Notes: a model not told the origin generated them from the sequence alone. A stretch of 64,000 bases of DNA from Trichobilharzia szidati (GCA_944472155.2 OX235277.1:39386758-39450757), one strand, 5' to 3'. Positions 9,530 to 19,974 are shown, counted from the first letter of the stretch. Made by a program: numbers and translations.

Positions 9530-10205
9530 AACCAACTCTTGAAAATTGATCTGATGCTAACGAGTGACTGACTACACGATGAGTTTGACTGCAGTCCTAG
9601 TGAAAATTCGTAAACGTGGGGGGCCACTAGGTAGTCGGGGGTGAAGAGAAATATTCACTGGCGGTACTGCTTGACGATGATACTAAAAACTGCGAGTTGG
9701 TAGAAGATGGAACTAATGGGCTGTTGAACTCTGTCTCAGTAGCTGAATGGTCTGGGTACTTGCTTTTTAACAGGTCTAGAGTTCTATCCCTTGATGTGGA
9801 GTTATTGGCTGGTACTGCTGAACAACTATCCAGTGCTCCCTAGTGGTTTTTAATATCCCTACAAACTCTGATGATCACTAGCTACTGACCCTATTCAGGC
9901 AGTTAACCTGGCGTTCTAGTGAGAAGTCATTACCAGTAGGGTGCAGTAGGTTGAAGGTGAGGCAGTAACTCATCACTGAAGAAGACATTGGAAAGTGGTT
10001 GCGTTATGCCATGAATTGGCAGAAGTTAGAATTCATAGGCCTAATGGTTTACGAACTCGCTAGTCTTGTAAGTGGAAAGTCGTGGGTCCGAACCTTGGCG
10101 GTGGATGGGTGCATACTGCTGAAGAGTCCCGAATTAGGACTCCCAGATTTTCCAGTGGTTCTCTAACCGATGTCAGCTCATGACGAAATCCTCCAACTAA
10201 TATTA
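9530..10205 (+). repeat. SINE-C tandem-like pair (divergent unit then typical unit)
   Basis: A divergent tRNA-like head at 9737-9800 leads to a ribozyme relic (GGTACTGCTGAACAACTATCCAGTGCTCCC) at 9810-9840. Then comes a short tail and, without a break, a second element start (CTGATGATCACTAG) with the typical 5' region. The second unit keeps CATACTGCTGAAGAGTCCC and AATTAGGAC at 10111-10140 but has lost the GAAAC and stem III part. Head-to-tail order as in tandem ribozyme repeats. Confidence 0.5.
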
Positions 10206-10848
10206 TAATACACAGAAAGATATAGTTGACAACAAAAGACAGTCCATATGTATACACTTACCGATGTGTTGTGTTTGATGACATTTGACCTTCGCCTTGT
10301 ACACCTTTATGCGGTGGTTTACATGACTCAACAGGTACAAGTTTATGCTGAATATACTTCGTGGTATATTCTGATATTCCACATGGTTTGCTTGCATCAC
10401 TTCTACTTCTTTGATGTGGACATTTATGTCGACTGAAATGGAATGCGTTGGAAAAAAAACAAACAACATAAACCAAAGTTAGATTATAACAAGGAATAGT
10501 AAAAAATGGTACCGTTCGAGTGAAATTTAAAAACCTGAAATTCTCAAAAACTTTGAAATGCTTCAACAAGGGGGGGGGGTTGTTTTCGAAATCCGGAACC
10601 AATTTTTACCCACTATCCTACTAGAATCTTCAGGTTACATGCGGAACCTGTAGTTATTCAGTGGATAGAATCAGACATCCGTCCACTGCAATCCGATTTT
10701 TAATAGGCACTTCAGTGATATCGATATCTGATCAAGCCTGCAGTAGTGTGTTATCTTGTAAGCTTAAAAGTTCAGTGAATACTTCTCTCTTCTAAGTTTA
10801 GTTTATGTCAAAATTATAACGAAAAACAAGAGTTGAACAAAGCAGCAA
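10206..10848. other. No recognisable feature; G-run at 10570
   Basis: Overlapping small frames on both strands but no family resemblance. A run of nine or more G lies at about 10570-10578. Confidence 0.35.
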
Positions 10849-11133
10849 CAACAACGGATACCATATTTTTTCGTTTTTATTCCTTTACGTTACCCAAGTG
10901 GAACATAAGGCTGCAAGCTAGAGGCTTGAAGTTTAGGTAACAGTGATGTTTGTTTTTACAGGATGGGGTTGCTAGCCTCATACACAACCCAGCCTTCTCT
11001 CTTCAGCAGTCACATTAGTGGCTTAGCGAGGTAGTGGTGGAGTGCGTTGGCAGCCGGGGATCGAACCCTGAACCAAATGCGAAGTTAGCGAGCATTCTAC
11101 CGCTGTGCCACCGGCGCAGCAACAACGGTACCA
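10849..11133 (-). repeat. SINE-A (tRNA head, SR2-like tail) with direct repeats
   Basis: On the minus strand a tRNA-like head (GGTGGCACAGCGGTAGAATG and B-box GGTTCGATCCCC) leads into the SINE-A body (ACCTCGCTAAGCC and following), and ends with a tail like that of SR2 (CTTATGTTCCACTTGGGTAAC) near 10890. Flanks are CAACAACGGATACCA (10849-10863) and CAACAACGGTACCA (11120-11133), a TSD with one base lost. An RNA polymerase III SINE, non-coding. Confidence 0.65.
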
Positions 11134-11339
11134 GGTTAAAATAAGCTCATATTTTAATATTTCGAGGATTTTTCTCAAATGGCCACGTAATACCTGAACA
11201 AAACAAAAATATTTATAAATTAAATTAAAGATTTGAACATCCTTTTTCCCCAATTACAAGGAGTAACTGGTAGGAACTAAGCATAACATTAGTCGGGAAT
11301 AATGTAAGTTGTTGAGTAATTAGGAGTGAAATGGACTGA

Positions 11340-11690
11340 GTATTTATGAGAAATTCAAAGGAAAATACCCATTCAGACATGAATATAAGAACAAAAAAGT
11401 TCAGCGAAGAGTCTGTTTTCGGCAGTGAATTCATTCACTTAGCTGTACAATCGCATTTATATATAATTATTTTGTGTTTGTGTGTGTACATTATGACTGT
11501 CAAACAAAAATAAAATAAAAATTATTTGGGGTTACTGTTTACGTCACCAAATGTGATGAATAATCAAAATTGTAACTACGGGGGAGGGTGAAGATTGGTA
11601 AGTGCTGACAATGGTTGTGTAATATGGAATAGGACGTTAATAGAGAAACGTATCCATAAAATGAATTATGTAATAGGTAGAAAGAGTAAA
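11340..11690 (-). mobile_element. PLE-A 3' end fragment
   Basis: Reverse copy of the PLE-A end: terminal block TTCAGCGAAGAGTCTG at 11400, GCTGTACAATCGC at 11439, and a 3' UTR with TTTGTTTGACAGTCATAATGTACAC matching 3103-3136. No coding part. Confidence 0.55.
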
Positions 11691-11752
11691 TAAAGGGTTC
11701 ATTATAATAAAGGTTTTTGTATTAGATTTTTAGAGTTTTCTTCAAAGCATCA

Positions 11753-12100
11753 GACACACTTCAAAGCAACCTTGTCCATATAAAAGACCAAATCCCTAAA
11801 GATTCTCTATCTAATTGTGTCTATAAAATAAAATGCTTGCAATGTCATGTGATATACATCGGACGAACATCTCGAGAAATCAAAATCAGAAGAAATGAAC
11901 ACCGTAGAGCATTTCTTCGACCACCGAGAAATCCGGTTGTTCTGCAAAAACTTGAAAAATCATCAGCTATAGAATCAGGCCACAGAATTGATTTTGACAA
12001 TATTGAAATAATCCAGGAAAACTTGAAAAATCACAAAGAACGTCTAATATCAGAAGCCAGACATTCATATCTAATGGAATCCCAGTTGTCTGATGAATAG
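11753..12100 (+). pseudogene. GIY-YIG endonuclease part of a Penelope-like element (truncated)
   Basis: The open frame reads NCVYKIKCLQCHVIYIGRTS, then EIKIRRNEHRR, and later LEKSSAIESGHRID and KERLISEARHSYLMESQLSDE with a stop at 12098-12100. The order Cys-rich lead, YIG, R, EH, then a His in GHRIDF is the PLE GIY-YIG layout. All key residues (Y, YIG, Arg, Glu-His) are visible, so this is the best-preserved nuclease in the window, but the RT that should precede it is absent. It would act in the nucleus with an RT during target-primed insertion. Confidence 0.7.
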
Positions 12101-12512
12101 GAATGATGGACTAAAACAGAATCTGACCTGGTTACAACACCTCCCTCCCTCCATCGTGAAATGACAAAATCAACACGAATGTGATATGCAAGTTCACTAT
12201 GTAAACGCACACTGAATTTATAATTTTAAACACTGATCAAATCCAACAATCTACACTTGATTTTGTTATCTTTACCAATTGACCAACTTGACAACAACAA
12301 AAAATGATCCCATACTGACGAACGATGATCAAGTTAGTAAACTTTGTTTTGATATCATAACAGATGTACTATTACCTTCGTTATTTGGTTTAGTGATCTT
12401 CATTGGTATTTTGACTTTCAATATGTCCCTTTAACTTGACCTAAGTCTATTTTCTCACCCCTTAACTCTTTGTTATTTACATGCTGAGATTTTGTAAATT
12501 TCAGTTTAATAA

Positions 12513-12555
12513 TACTTTGATAAAGCTATTAGCATTAAATAGCGAAACGTCAGTA
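12513..12555 (+). ncRNA. PLE-B-type terminal hammerhead-like motif
   Basis: Stem I UACU (12513-12516) pairs with AGUA (12552-12555). Core UUGAUAA (12517-12523) differs from CUGANGA at two positions. Stem II GCUAUU (12525-12530) pairs perfectly with AAUAGC (12538-12543). GAAA follows, then a minimal ACGU stem III and C at 12551. The fold is good but the core is altered. Confidence 0.5.
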
Positions 12556-12837
12556 AAAACAAAATCGTTTTGTTTTTCAAACCGTTAAAAGTGAGCTTTG
12601 TTTGGACATGTATAAATAAAGGGTTGGTTAAGAAGAAGATGTTACTAAGATGCCATGCAAAAATTAAAAAAAACATTATTGACAAAGTTGTAGAACTTCG
12701 AGTTACACGCAACGTAGAAGGAGGGGGTGGAGAAGTTTCTTCTGTGTGCATAAATTAAGGTTTTCTATCCGGAACGCTAAGACCTCAGCAATGCAAAATA
12801 TACGGAAACTTACCGTTTTCGGGAGGCTTCTTCCTAA

Positions 12838-12965
12838 TGTACACACAAACACACAAAATAATTATATATGAATGCGATTGTACAGCTAAGTAAATGAATT
12901 CGCCGCTGAAAAGAGACTCTTTGCTGAACTTTGTTGTTCTTATATTTATACGAAAATTAGACGAA
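12838..12965 (+). mobile_element. PLE-A 3' end fragment with hammerhead-like block
   Basis: TGTACACACAAACACACAAAATAATTATATATG leads to CAGC (12883-12886), GAAAAGAGACUCUUU and GCUG (12923-12926), the PLE-A terminal block. Together with the reversed end at 11340-11690 it brackets the PLE-B copy between them. Confidence 0.5.
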
Positions 12966-13199
12966 TATGCTTGGAAACGAAAGGGCAGAGTTCAACAGAT
13001 TTTCGAGAGGTAGAAACGAAGTTTAATTAGAAAGATTAAAACAAGTGATGCGTTGCGTAAGCAGAGAAAATATGTTTTTATAAAATAGTCAAAGAAAAGA
13101 GAAGAGGGGGGGGGGGTAGGGTGAGTCATGTTTAGACGAAGAATAAAATTTCCCAAACAGGACAGAAAGTGACGTGGTGAAATTCGTGTACTTTGTCAT

Positions 13200-13560
13200 C
13201 ACCAAGGCAGTGCAAGCACTCACTACTGTCTCTTTCTGAAAATATAGATTTGGTTTTAAACGTTTGTTGGCGATTGCTTCAGAAAAACGTAGCAAGCTGC
13301 TGATTATTTCGTATGCCTTCAGACTATCAACAACATGGCCAGTGTCCAGTAGATGGCACGCAGTCGTACAGTTTAATGACTGTGAGCCTTTTAGTCTCAG
13401 TTTCTTTTGGTATATGTTCAGAAATGAGGACAATAACCCTTCTCTCTGTTCTTCCAATGTATTTGCTTTGGCCCATACATGTAAATTGATTGACACAGTC
13501 GGAGGTAACATAAGGTGGGAGTTTGTCGACTTTTGACTGTCTTGACGAGGTATTTCAGTG
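13200..13560 (-). pseudogene. PLE-C GIY-YIG fragment, frameshifted
   Basis: On the minus strand near 13490-13400 one frame reads FTCMGQSKYIGRTERR and then ISEHIPKETET, the GIY-YIG core. A neighbouring frame carries the later LLDTGHVVDSLKAYE and LKPNLYFQKE block, so a shift separates them. The same protein family occurs at 43487-43804 and 49141-49362. The copy is dead. Confidence 0.55.
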
Positions 13561-13841
13561 ACACATTCGTCATTTGTGTTTGTTTTGTTTTGGTGATTCA
13601 TCTCAAATGTTATTATAAATATCAATTAATAACAATATTACAAATAGGGCAGAAATTCTCCGTGAGTGACTTTCAAAATCTCCCCATAAAACATACTTTA
13701 CTGCCAGCCTATAAGTAACATAGCTCAAAGATCAACGAGTTGATCCCTATTAGATGATCTTCCCAGCTGTTAATAGATTAAAAACAAACTCCGGAAGAGT
13801 AGGAAAAGTTATACATTCACACGACAGGATTATGTCAACTA

Positions 13842-14965
13842 GTACTTTATAACGTTGACCGCGAAGTAATTTGGAAACTACTCAAGTACTACGGCGTACC
13901 ACAAATATTCATCAACCTTATTCAGCAGCTGTACGACAACGGCACATGTCAAGTGATCCACAACGGAAAACTCAGCGAAGCGTTTGGAGTAAACACAGGA
14001 GTCAGACAAGGGTGCTTGTTATCACCAACGATATTCCTAATTGTGGTGGACTGGATTATGCGTCAGACAGTGTGAAACGAGAAGACAGGGATATCCTGGA
14101 CCAACTTGAAGAACCTAGAAGACCTGGATTTCGCAGATGATTTATGTTTGATGTCACACAAAATCGAAGACTTACAAGCGAAAACCGACAAACTGGTCGA
14201 AGAAGCAGCCAGAGAAGACAGGACTCCAGGTGAACATAGACAAGACGGACGTTATGAAAATAACCAACCAACAACAACAACAGCAGCAACATCCAGAGCC
14301 AATCACCATCAACGGGAGGGATTTGAAAGAGGTTACTTCATTCACTTATCTAGGGAGCATTGTCTCAACTACAGGAGGAACGTACGAGGATGTCAAATCG
14401 AGAATCGGGAAGGTGAGAAACACATTCATCAACCTGAAATCAATCTGGAAATATTCGTCAACCAGCATCAACAACAAAATTCGGATTTTCAATACAAACG
14501 TCAAGTCAGTTTTACTATACGGATCAGAAACTTGGTGGGTCACAAAGAATATTTCCAACAGGTTGAAGACCTTCATCAACAGCTGTCTTCGTTCTATACC
14601 CAAGATCAGATGGCCGGAAAGAATCACCAACAAGAAACTATGGGAAGAAACAAAACAAGAACCGATCGCCCAACAAATATGCAGGAGAAAGTGGAGATGG
14701 ATTGGACACTCGCTGAGGCGGCCGCTGGGTGACATCGCGCGTCAGGCCAGTGCTGGAATGGAACCCGAAGGGAAGCGTCGAGTGGGACGTGCAAGGGTGA
14801 CATGGAGGAGATCGTGTGAAGAGGAGTGGAAACAGTATGGACTAACATGGATGCAAGTGAAAAGTACAGCAGAAGACAGAAGCAAGTGGAGGCGTGTAGT
14901 TGAAGCCCTATTTTCCACTAGGAACCCAAGGGAACAATAATAATAATAATAATACTTTATAACGT
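13842..14965 (+). mobile_element. SR2-type RTE LINE, 5' truncated
   Basis: It starts abruptly in the RT (VDREVIWKLLKYYGVP) and runs through motif B, the catalytic FADD, a Gln-rich linker and the C-terminal region, ending with a short (TAA)n tail at 14938-14955. RTE LINEs of this type end in short tandem repeats instead of poly(A). Most of the RT and the whole AP endonuclease are missing. A SINE-B follows directly. Confidence 0.75.
13860..14940 (+). pseudogene. SR2-like reverse transcriptase, C-terminal two-thirds, frameshifted
   Basis: The first frame has VNTGVRQGCLLSPTIFLIV (RT motif B, about 13990-14045) and DLDFADDLCLMS (motif C with the two catalytic Asp, near 14130). A frame change around 14200-14240 moves into the 236-codon frame 14230-14940: NIDKTDVMKITNQ, a Gln run, TSFTYLGSIVS, VLLYGSETWW, WRWIGHSLRRP, VTWRRSCEEE and a stop. 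This is the RTE C-terminal region seen in schistosome SR2. The catalytic residues remain but the shift splits the protein. Confidence 0.75.
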
Positions 14966-15140
14966 GCGTCGGTGGCATATCGGTTAAGAGGCTCGCCGAC
15001 CATGCACATGGTCCGGGGTTCGACGCCCTGCTGACGCACACCTGATATCAATGGTTGGCCTGCAAAATTTGGGCTACCGATATCATATGCTGAAACATGT
15101 AATGTGTATTTGCACAACACATTTTGAACATTCTTACCAC
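14966..15140 (+). repeat. SINE-B (tRNA-like head)
   Basis: GTGCGTCGGTGGCATATCGG resembles an A-box head. The B-box region is GGTTCGACGCCC (15018-15029), then the SINE-B body GATATCAATGGTTGGCCTGC and TTTGGGCTACCGATATCATATGCTGAAA. The 3' end departs from the usual CR1-like tail. It sits on the tandem tail of the SR2 copy before it. Confidence 0.6.
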
Positions 15141-15172
15141 ACACATATATGCACCTACTTGTCATATACATT

Positions 15173-15400
15173 ATTATCCTTATTATTATTCCCCTGAGTT
15201 CTGAGCGGGCTCATCTCCATTTCACTGAGTTCCCTGCAGTGTTTTTCTCATCTATTTCATGCCACCCCTGGACCAACGCCCAACTTGTCGTTTTCCGATC
15301 GCATTCCACTCGAAAGTCTGTCTACCGTGTGATGTCACTTAACGGTCTCCTCCTTTCCATTTCCCTCGGCATATTCTTCAGGAAGTAGTTTGTCTGTTGG
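15173..15400 (-). mobile_element. SR2-like 3' end fragment
   Basis: (TTA)n at 15170-15190 followed by CCCCTGAGTTCTGAGCGGGC, and later ATGCCACCCCTGGACC and GTGTGATGTCACTTAACGG, which reverse the SR2 3' coding end. Decayed. Confidence 0.5.
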
Positions 15401-15584
15401 TTCGGTGCCACAGTTTCTCAGGGAACCGTTAAACATATTTGTATGAAAGGTAACAGAGTACCGGGGATATAAACTGAAACAATCTAGGTCAAAATGTAAG
15501 TTAGTGGTCCACAGGTAGAATCCTCGCCGATCACGCCAGAGATCCTGGTTGGCTGGATCCTTAAATTCTCTGGAAAGATAATAA

Positions 15585-15720
15585 TAATTTGCTTTATTCC
15601 AAAACAGTACTTGTGATACAGAATGGAATTCTCAGCATTTTTACTACAGTATTGCATCCAGTTTGTAGGAAGCTAGCTAGTAACCCATACCCCTTAAAAA
15701 CTACAATATCATCGCACATG
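15585..15720 (-). mobile_element. CR1-like LINE 3' end, solo
   Basis: AATAATAATTTGCTTTATTCC and ACAGTACTTGTGATACAGAATGG are identical to the ends at 25360 and nearly so at 25041. A short, heavily 5'-truncated CR1-clade insertion with a 3-base tandem tail. Confidence 0.6.
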
Positions 15721-15899
15721 AAGCCTTAAAGCTTAAGGGTGAAGCCTAATGTTCCACTCAGAACTCGAAGAATCCAAAGAAATAAGTGAAAATCTTTACT
15801 GTTCAAGATCATAGATAAGACAGATTGGAAAATGAGGTGGGAAAAATTGGTCACAGACATTGGGAGGGAGGGGATTGAAAATATTACTATAAGCAAAAT

Positions 15900-16140
15900 A
15901 AACCTTTCCACTAGTTCCTGTCCATGCTACACGAGCTTACTGATTAGTCATTATCTCACACTTATTACGTCATGCTAACTTCTGCCTCTTTTCTAACTTA
16001 CAATTAGTCATCCCTTCTTACACCTTACATTATGTAATACATTTTTCGAGGACAAAGTTTACCAGTATCTGATTGATCTAAAGATTGTACAGCTCATGAA
16101 ATTGAATAGTCGAAAAGAAAGTTTTCTTTGCTGTTTGCGC
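15900..16140 (+). mobile_element. PLE-A 3' end fragment
   Basis: A 3' UTR-like stretch leads to GTACAGCTCATGAAATTG and GTCGAAAAGAAAGTTTTCTTTGCTG at 16088-16132. CAGC pairs with GCUG; stem III is AAGAAA/UUUCUU-like; the core CUCAUGA has one change from CUGANGA. Confidence 0.5.
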
Positions 16141-16242
16141 CTTTTTCTTATAAAGTAAACCTTATTTGTTAATGGGCAACTCATATGGTTACTAATTTGC
16201 CAATTTTATTATATGCATATATATATATGAATGGTTTCAGGC

Positions 16243-16701
16243 ACTGTTATAGCAAATTTTTGATTGCACATTAGTCAGTAACTAGTGTGACGTGTCTAGT
16301 CCTATCTTCGGTGCAGACTGAATTCTATCTGTCATGTTTGCAATGTGGCAACCATGCTAGGTTGCTAGCCATTACGGTGCACTGTGAATTGTTGGTATTA
16401 GATGGTTGGAGGCAATCGGCAGGAAGCCTTGGACCTAGGTTTTGTGCTAGTTGGCACGTTGCTAGTATGCAGTCAAAAATATCCAGTACAGTCCTACAGG
16501 AGGTCAGTCGCGAGCCTGAATAGCTCAGTGGTAACGTCTCTGACTGCAGCACTGGGTGACGCGGGTTTGAATCTCAGAAGGGACATCAGTTCCTTCAAGG
16601 TTGCAGATACGCCTTGCTGATGAGTGCCAACTAGCACGAAACCTAAGTCCTGACAAGGTTTCCTGTGGCCGATTGCCTCCAACCATCTAATACTGTTATA
16701 G
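16243..16701 (-). repeat. SINE-E insertion with inverted 5' piece and 10-bp TSD
   Basis: ACTGTTATAG flanks the insert exactly (16243-16252 and 16692-16701). The minus-strand 3' part is 16463-16253 (stem II onward to the tail CACTAGTTACTGACTAATG). The inverted 5' part lies on the plus strand at 16470-16691: TAGCTCAGTGGTAACGTC as A-box-like, GGGTTTGAATCTC as B-box, then a hammerhead, then CCTCCAACCATCTAAT. The two parts overlap as a 62-70 base inverted repeat. A tRNA-headed ribozyme SINE that inserted with a 5' inversion. Confidence 0.7.
16611..16658 (+). ncRNA. SINE-E hammerhead ribozyme
   Basis: Stem I strand GCCUUG (16611-16616), intact core CUGAUGA (16617-16623), stem II GUGC/GCAC around CAACUA (16624-16637), intact GAAA, stem III region ACCUAAGU (16641-16648) and C at 16649. 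The 3' stem I strand CAAGG follows after an extra CUGA (16650-16653). The opposite arm of this same insertion has the palindrome ACCUAGGU and CAAGGC without the extra bases, so the family consensus pairs GCCUUG with CAAGGC perfectly. Very short palindromic stem III is typical of schistosome hammerheads. Confidence 0.65.
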
Positions 16702-16959
16702 TGTAGCGTCTTCATCTCTCAGTAGAAATTCTTATAGGTGAGGAATACAGGCCACAATCAACAACTGATGATATGACCCTGAATAACTGATTGGAATTTC
16801 CGTATGTCATTTAGTTTCATGAAGGCATCAGTTAACGCTGTAAACTAGGATTTATCGTCTGTTTATTGCCTAGCATTGTGAGAACTACTCAAATAATCTT
16901 AGGTTACAAAGAAAAATTTTCCTTCTGAGATGCAGAAGACGGCGAAGAAAAGTTTGACC

Positions 16960-17450
16960 GCGGATTCACAGTAGTCAGAGAATCACTGGAAACACATACG
17001 GAGTACTGGTCGTCTGTTTACCCCTTCTCTGGGACTCCTCAGCAGTACATACCCTCCGGGGCTCGAAACCAGGACCTACAAGTTACAAGTCAAGCTCTTA
17101 AACAGAAATTAATGGCCAACCCATGAATTCTAACCCCTTATCGATCGGTGGTTTTAACACGACCACCACCCAGTGTCACTGGCAAATATTTTTCCTCATT
17201 CCTGGCAGAGTGGACCCTAATAGTCATAAAACTCCAAACAACTTCATTCTATAGCCGGCCAGTCTTCAAGTGTTAGTTCGTAGGGTTTCCATTTTTTAAA
17301 AATTTCAGTGTGGATGTCCTGGGTTCGAACCCCAGTGGGTATATACTACCCAAAATTCCCAGTAACTAGGAAAGAACAGCTGCCCAGTACTCACTACCTA
17401 GTTTTCTAAGTGAAATCAATCCGTGGTCAAACTACCTATTGACAAAAAAA
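16960..17450 (-). repeat. SINE-C copy with reversed companion
   Basis: The minus strand at 17070-17000 has GTACTGCTGAGGAGTCCC, then ACAGACGACCAGTACTCC: stem I GUACUG/CAGUAC is perfect and CUGAGGA fits CUGANGA, but GAAA is damaged. From 17315 the plus strand has GGTTCGAACCCC and another relic (AACTAGGAAAGAACAGCTGCC). An inverted pair. Confidence 0.5.
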
Positions 17451-18040
17451 TGAAAGATTGAGCAAAGAATGTACTTTCCAATAATTTCCTTCCTCTTCAG
17501 CCTCCATGCTTATAAATATACAATATTTAATGGGTAATCGGTATTGATTATATTGATTTTATGTTTTGTTTAAATAATATCAAGTTTTTAAGAGGACAGA
17601 AACAATAACAATTGACAAAAGCATATATATGAGTAATAATATGTATGTAAATATAATAATAGGTTGTGAATATCAGATGACATTAAGAAGAAAATTTATG
17701 CGACAATTAGAGGTAGTGAAAACATGATGGGCAAAGTAGGGAGGGAAAGCGTGTGAATGAATTTACCGTGCACGCATAAGTGATGATTCTTCAGATGGAT
17801 CGCGATAGTTTCAGCCATTATATTATAAAATATGAACTCGTAAGTCAAAATCAAGATTAGTCGAGATATGTCAACATCGACTTTACGCGTTCAGCATCTA
17901 TCTACAAGGTGAAGTAAAACACAGCTATGAATAGACCTTATTTGATCTTTTCTTAACCACACTGGATGATGTTCAGAAATCCGATTTGAGTACCATTTAC
18001 CCTTTAAATATTATATACATACATATATTTGGTTTGAAGG
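17451..18040. other. No recognisable feature
   Basis: AT-rich, no frames above 60 codons, no shared repeat seen. Confidence 0.35.
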
Positions 18041-18044
18041 AGTT

Positions 18045-18480
18045 AGATTGGTTACAGGATTTCATCATCAGCTGACATCGGTTGGAGAACCATTGTAAAA
18101 CCAGCTGGGAGTACTGGGCGGCTGTTTCGTCCTAGTCTGGGACTCTTCACAAGTAGGCACCCAGTGAGGCTCGAATCTAGGACCTTCCGGTTACAGGGCT
18201 AGCAAGCTCGTGGACCATTAAGTCACTGGGACATGCCGATCCAATGGCCATTCCATGAATTCTAACTTCTACCAGGTCATGACATAGCACGACCACTTCG
18301 CAATATCTTCTTCAATGAGTTACTGTCCTCACCTTCAACCTGCTCTACCGTACTGGTCATGGCTTCCTACTGACTAGGGTCAGTCACCAGTGGGCGTCAG
18401 ACTGATATTCAAGTCTTGGTTTTTAGGGATATGAATGGTTTCAGGATTTTATAATGAGCTGTTTTTTGATGTAGGTGTGT
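18045..18480 (-). repeat. SINE-C copy with tail-to-head joint
   Basis: Minus strand: tail-like ATATCCCTAAAAACCAAGAC (18435-18410), immediately followed by a SINE-C start, 5' region, head (near 18230-18170, B-box GATTCGAGCCTC), and ribozyme relic at 18150-18100 (GTGAAGAGTCCC, ACTAGGACGAAACAGCC). The core C and the stem III palindrome are lost. A partial tail precedes the unit, as in a dimer. Confidence 0.55.
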
Positions 18481-18539
18481 TCTTTGAGCTAGATGGTGTA
18501 TTTGCGAAGCTTTCATTGCCCTACTAGGCGACATCTTCA

Positions 18540-19292
18540 GTGCATGCACTTCAGTTTGAAGCGAAAACCAACAAAGTGGCTGAAGAGGCAGCGAAAACAG
18601 GACTGCAGGTGAACACAGAGAAGGTGGAGGTGATGAAGAAAACCAAAATCAGCAGCAACAACAACAACCAGCACCAACCACCATAAACGGGAGAGATTTA
18701 ACAGAGGTTACTCCCTTCACTTATCTGGGACGAAGATGTCAAAGTCAGAATGGGGTTGAAAAGTTACGCCTTCTTCACCTGAAACCATCTGGGAAATCTT
18801 CCGCTGTCACTCAGCATAAGGAACAAGATTCACATTTTCAACACCAATGTCAAGTCGGTTCTTCTATGTGGGTCAGAAACTTACATTGTGTGCGCATCAC
18901 GAAAAGGATTTCCAACAGCCTGCTGCAGACTTTCATCAACAGATGCCTTCACTCGCTCCATACTGAAGATCAAATGGTCAGAAAGAATAAGCGACAAGAA
19001 ACTGTGGGAACAAACCAACAGGTGAGAGGCGATTGCTTAACAAAAATGTAGGAGAAAATGGAGATGGACTGTTCGGGCATACAATGAAGAGGCCGCCGAA
19101 TGACATCGCACTATCTCCAGGCCCTCGAGTGGGTCAATTGTGCATGGATGACATAGAGAAGATCGTGTTGGGAAGAGATAAAGGAGTTTGGTCAATCATG
19201 GACCCAGCTGGGGAGGACGTCAGAAAACAGAACAAAGTGGAAATGTGTTGTTGAAGCCGTATGTTCCACTCGGAACGCAAGGGAATAATAAT
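18540..19292 (+). mobile_element. SR2-like RTE relic
   Basis: Pieces in changing frames read TGLQVNTEKVEVMKK, a Gln-rich run, FNTNVKSVLLCGSET and LWEQTNR, and end GAAGCCGTATGTTCCACTCGG with AATAATAATA. Many stops and shifts. Confidence 0.6.
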
Positions 19293-19580
19293 ATAATTGG
19301 TTAGAAAACTTGCAAGTACAGGACAGCTGTTTCGCCCTAGTTCGGTACTCTTCATCCGTACACACCCACCGGGTATGAGAACATGACATTGGCAATTGGT
19401 TGCACCCTATCATAAGTTAACGTTGAATCAGTTTCCATTGGTTTAATTGTTAACGAGCTGGCCTTTTAACCAGCAGGTCCTGGGTTTGAATCCCTGTGCG
19501 TGTACTGTTGAACACTTCCAGACTAGGATGGAATAGTTGTTCAGTACTCTCAGGTTCTCCAATGGTTCTCTAACCAATAT
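19293..19580 (+). repeat. SINE-C inverted pair
   Basis: A minus piece at 19300-19390 contains a near-complete ribozyme (19316-19361). A plus piece at 19440-19575 has B-box GGTTTGAATCCC and a decayed ribozyme, ending CCAATGGTTCTCTAACC. Confidence 0.5.
19316..19361 (-). ncRNA. SINE-C hammerhead-like motif
   Basis: Minus strand: stem I GUACGG with CUGUAC (six pairs including one G-U), core AUGAAGA (C3 changed), stem II weakened, GAAA intact, palindromic stem III ACAGCUGU and C before the 3' stem I strand. One of the better SINE-C copies, but the lost C3 should abolish normal activity. Confidence 0.45.
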
Positions 19581-19584
19581 ATAT

Positions 19585-19640
19585 ATATAACTGTAGAGAC
19601 ACATGCGGAAGTTATCGAAAAGAATATTCTTTACTCAATC
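19585..19640 (+). mobile_element. PLE-A terminal block, solo
   Basis: TAGAGACACATGCGGAAGTTATCGAAAAGAATATTCTTTACTCAAT aligns with the PLE-A ends at 21505 and 48671: GAG pairs with CUC, GAAA is present and stem III is AAGAAU/AUUCUU. The first core strand is lost. Confidence 0.45.
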
Positions 19641-19644
19641 CCCT

Positions 19645-19970
19645 TTATTTGTCAGCAGACTGTTAAAGTACTTTACGCCTGACTTTTCGAATTATACAAA
19701 TATATAGAAAAGAACAGATATATAATTAAGTAATCAAACAAGCAAGCAATCAGGCTATAAGACAACTAAAGTACAATAGAACCTCGAAAAAATAAAACCT
19801 AATTAAGCACTTTAATAGTGCATATTGGAAATACTAAATCGCTTGCAAAAAAGAACTTTGGTTCCTACCGTGTTTGAAATATTTATTAAAATTAATATAA
19901 GGATAACCTTGAAATTATAGCTTACTAGTGTTACCAGAGAAGGCTGACTCAAGCATTTGTTTTCAAGAAC
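19645..19970. other. No recognisable feature
   Basis: AT-rich and unassigned. Confidence 0.35.
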
Positions 19971-19974
19971 TGGC

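Larger units (their letters stand above)
11745..12565 (+). mobile_element. PLE of the B group: GIY-YIG region, 3' UTR and terminal hammerhead
   Basis: 5' truncated near 11745. It carries one open coding block (see 11753-12100), then a 3' UTR (phrases shared with 1480-1625), and ends at about 12560 with a hammerhead. Full length would include an RT, which is missing here. Confidence 0.65.

Noticed and set aside
13089..13625. 178-codon minus-strand protein-coding gene
   Set aside because: The frame mixes PLE nuclease sequence read in the wrong frame with unrelated DNA; the correct YIG frame is broken.
14056..14292. Minus-strand frames over the SR2 copy
   Set aside because: They are antisense shadows of the RT coding strand, with Leu runs arising from the CAA/CAG repeats.
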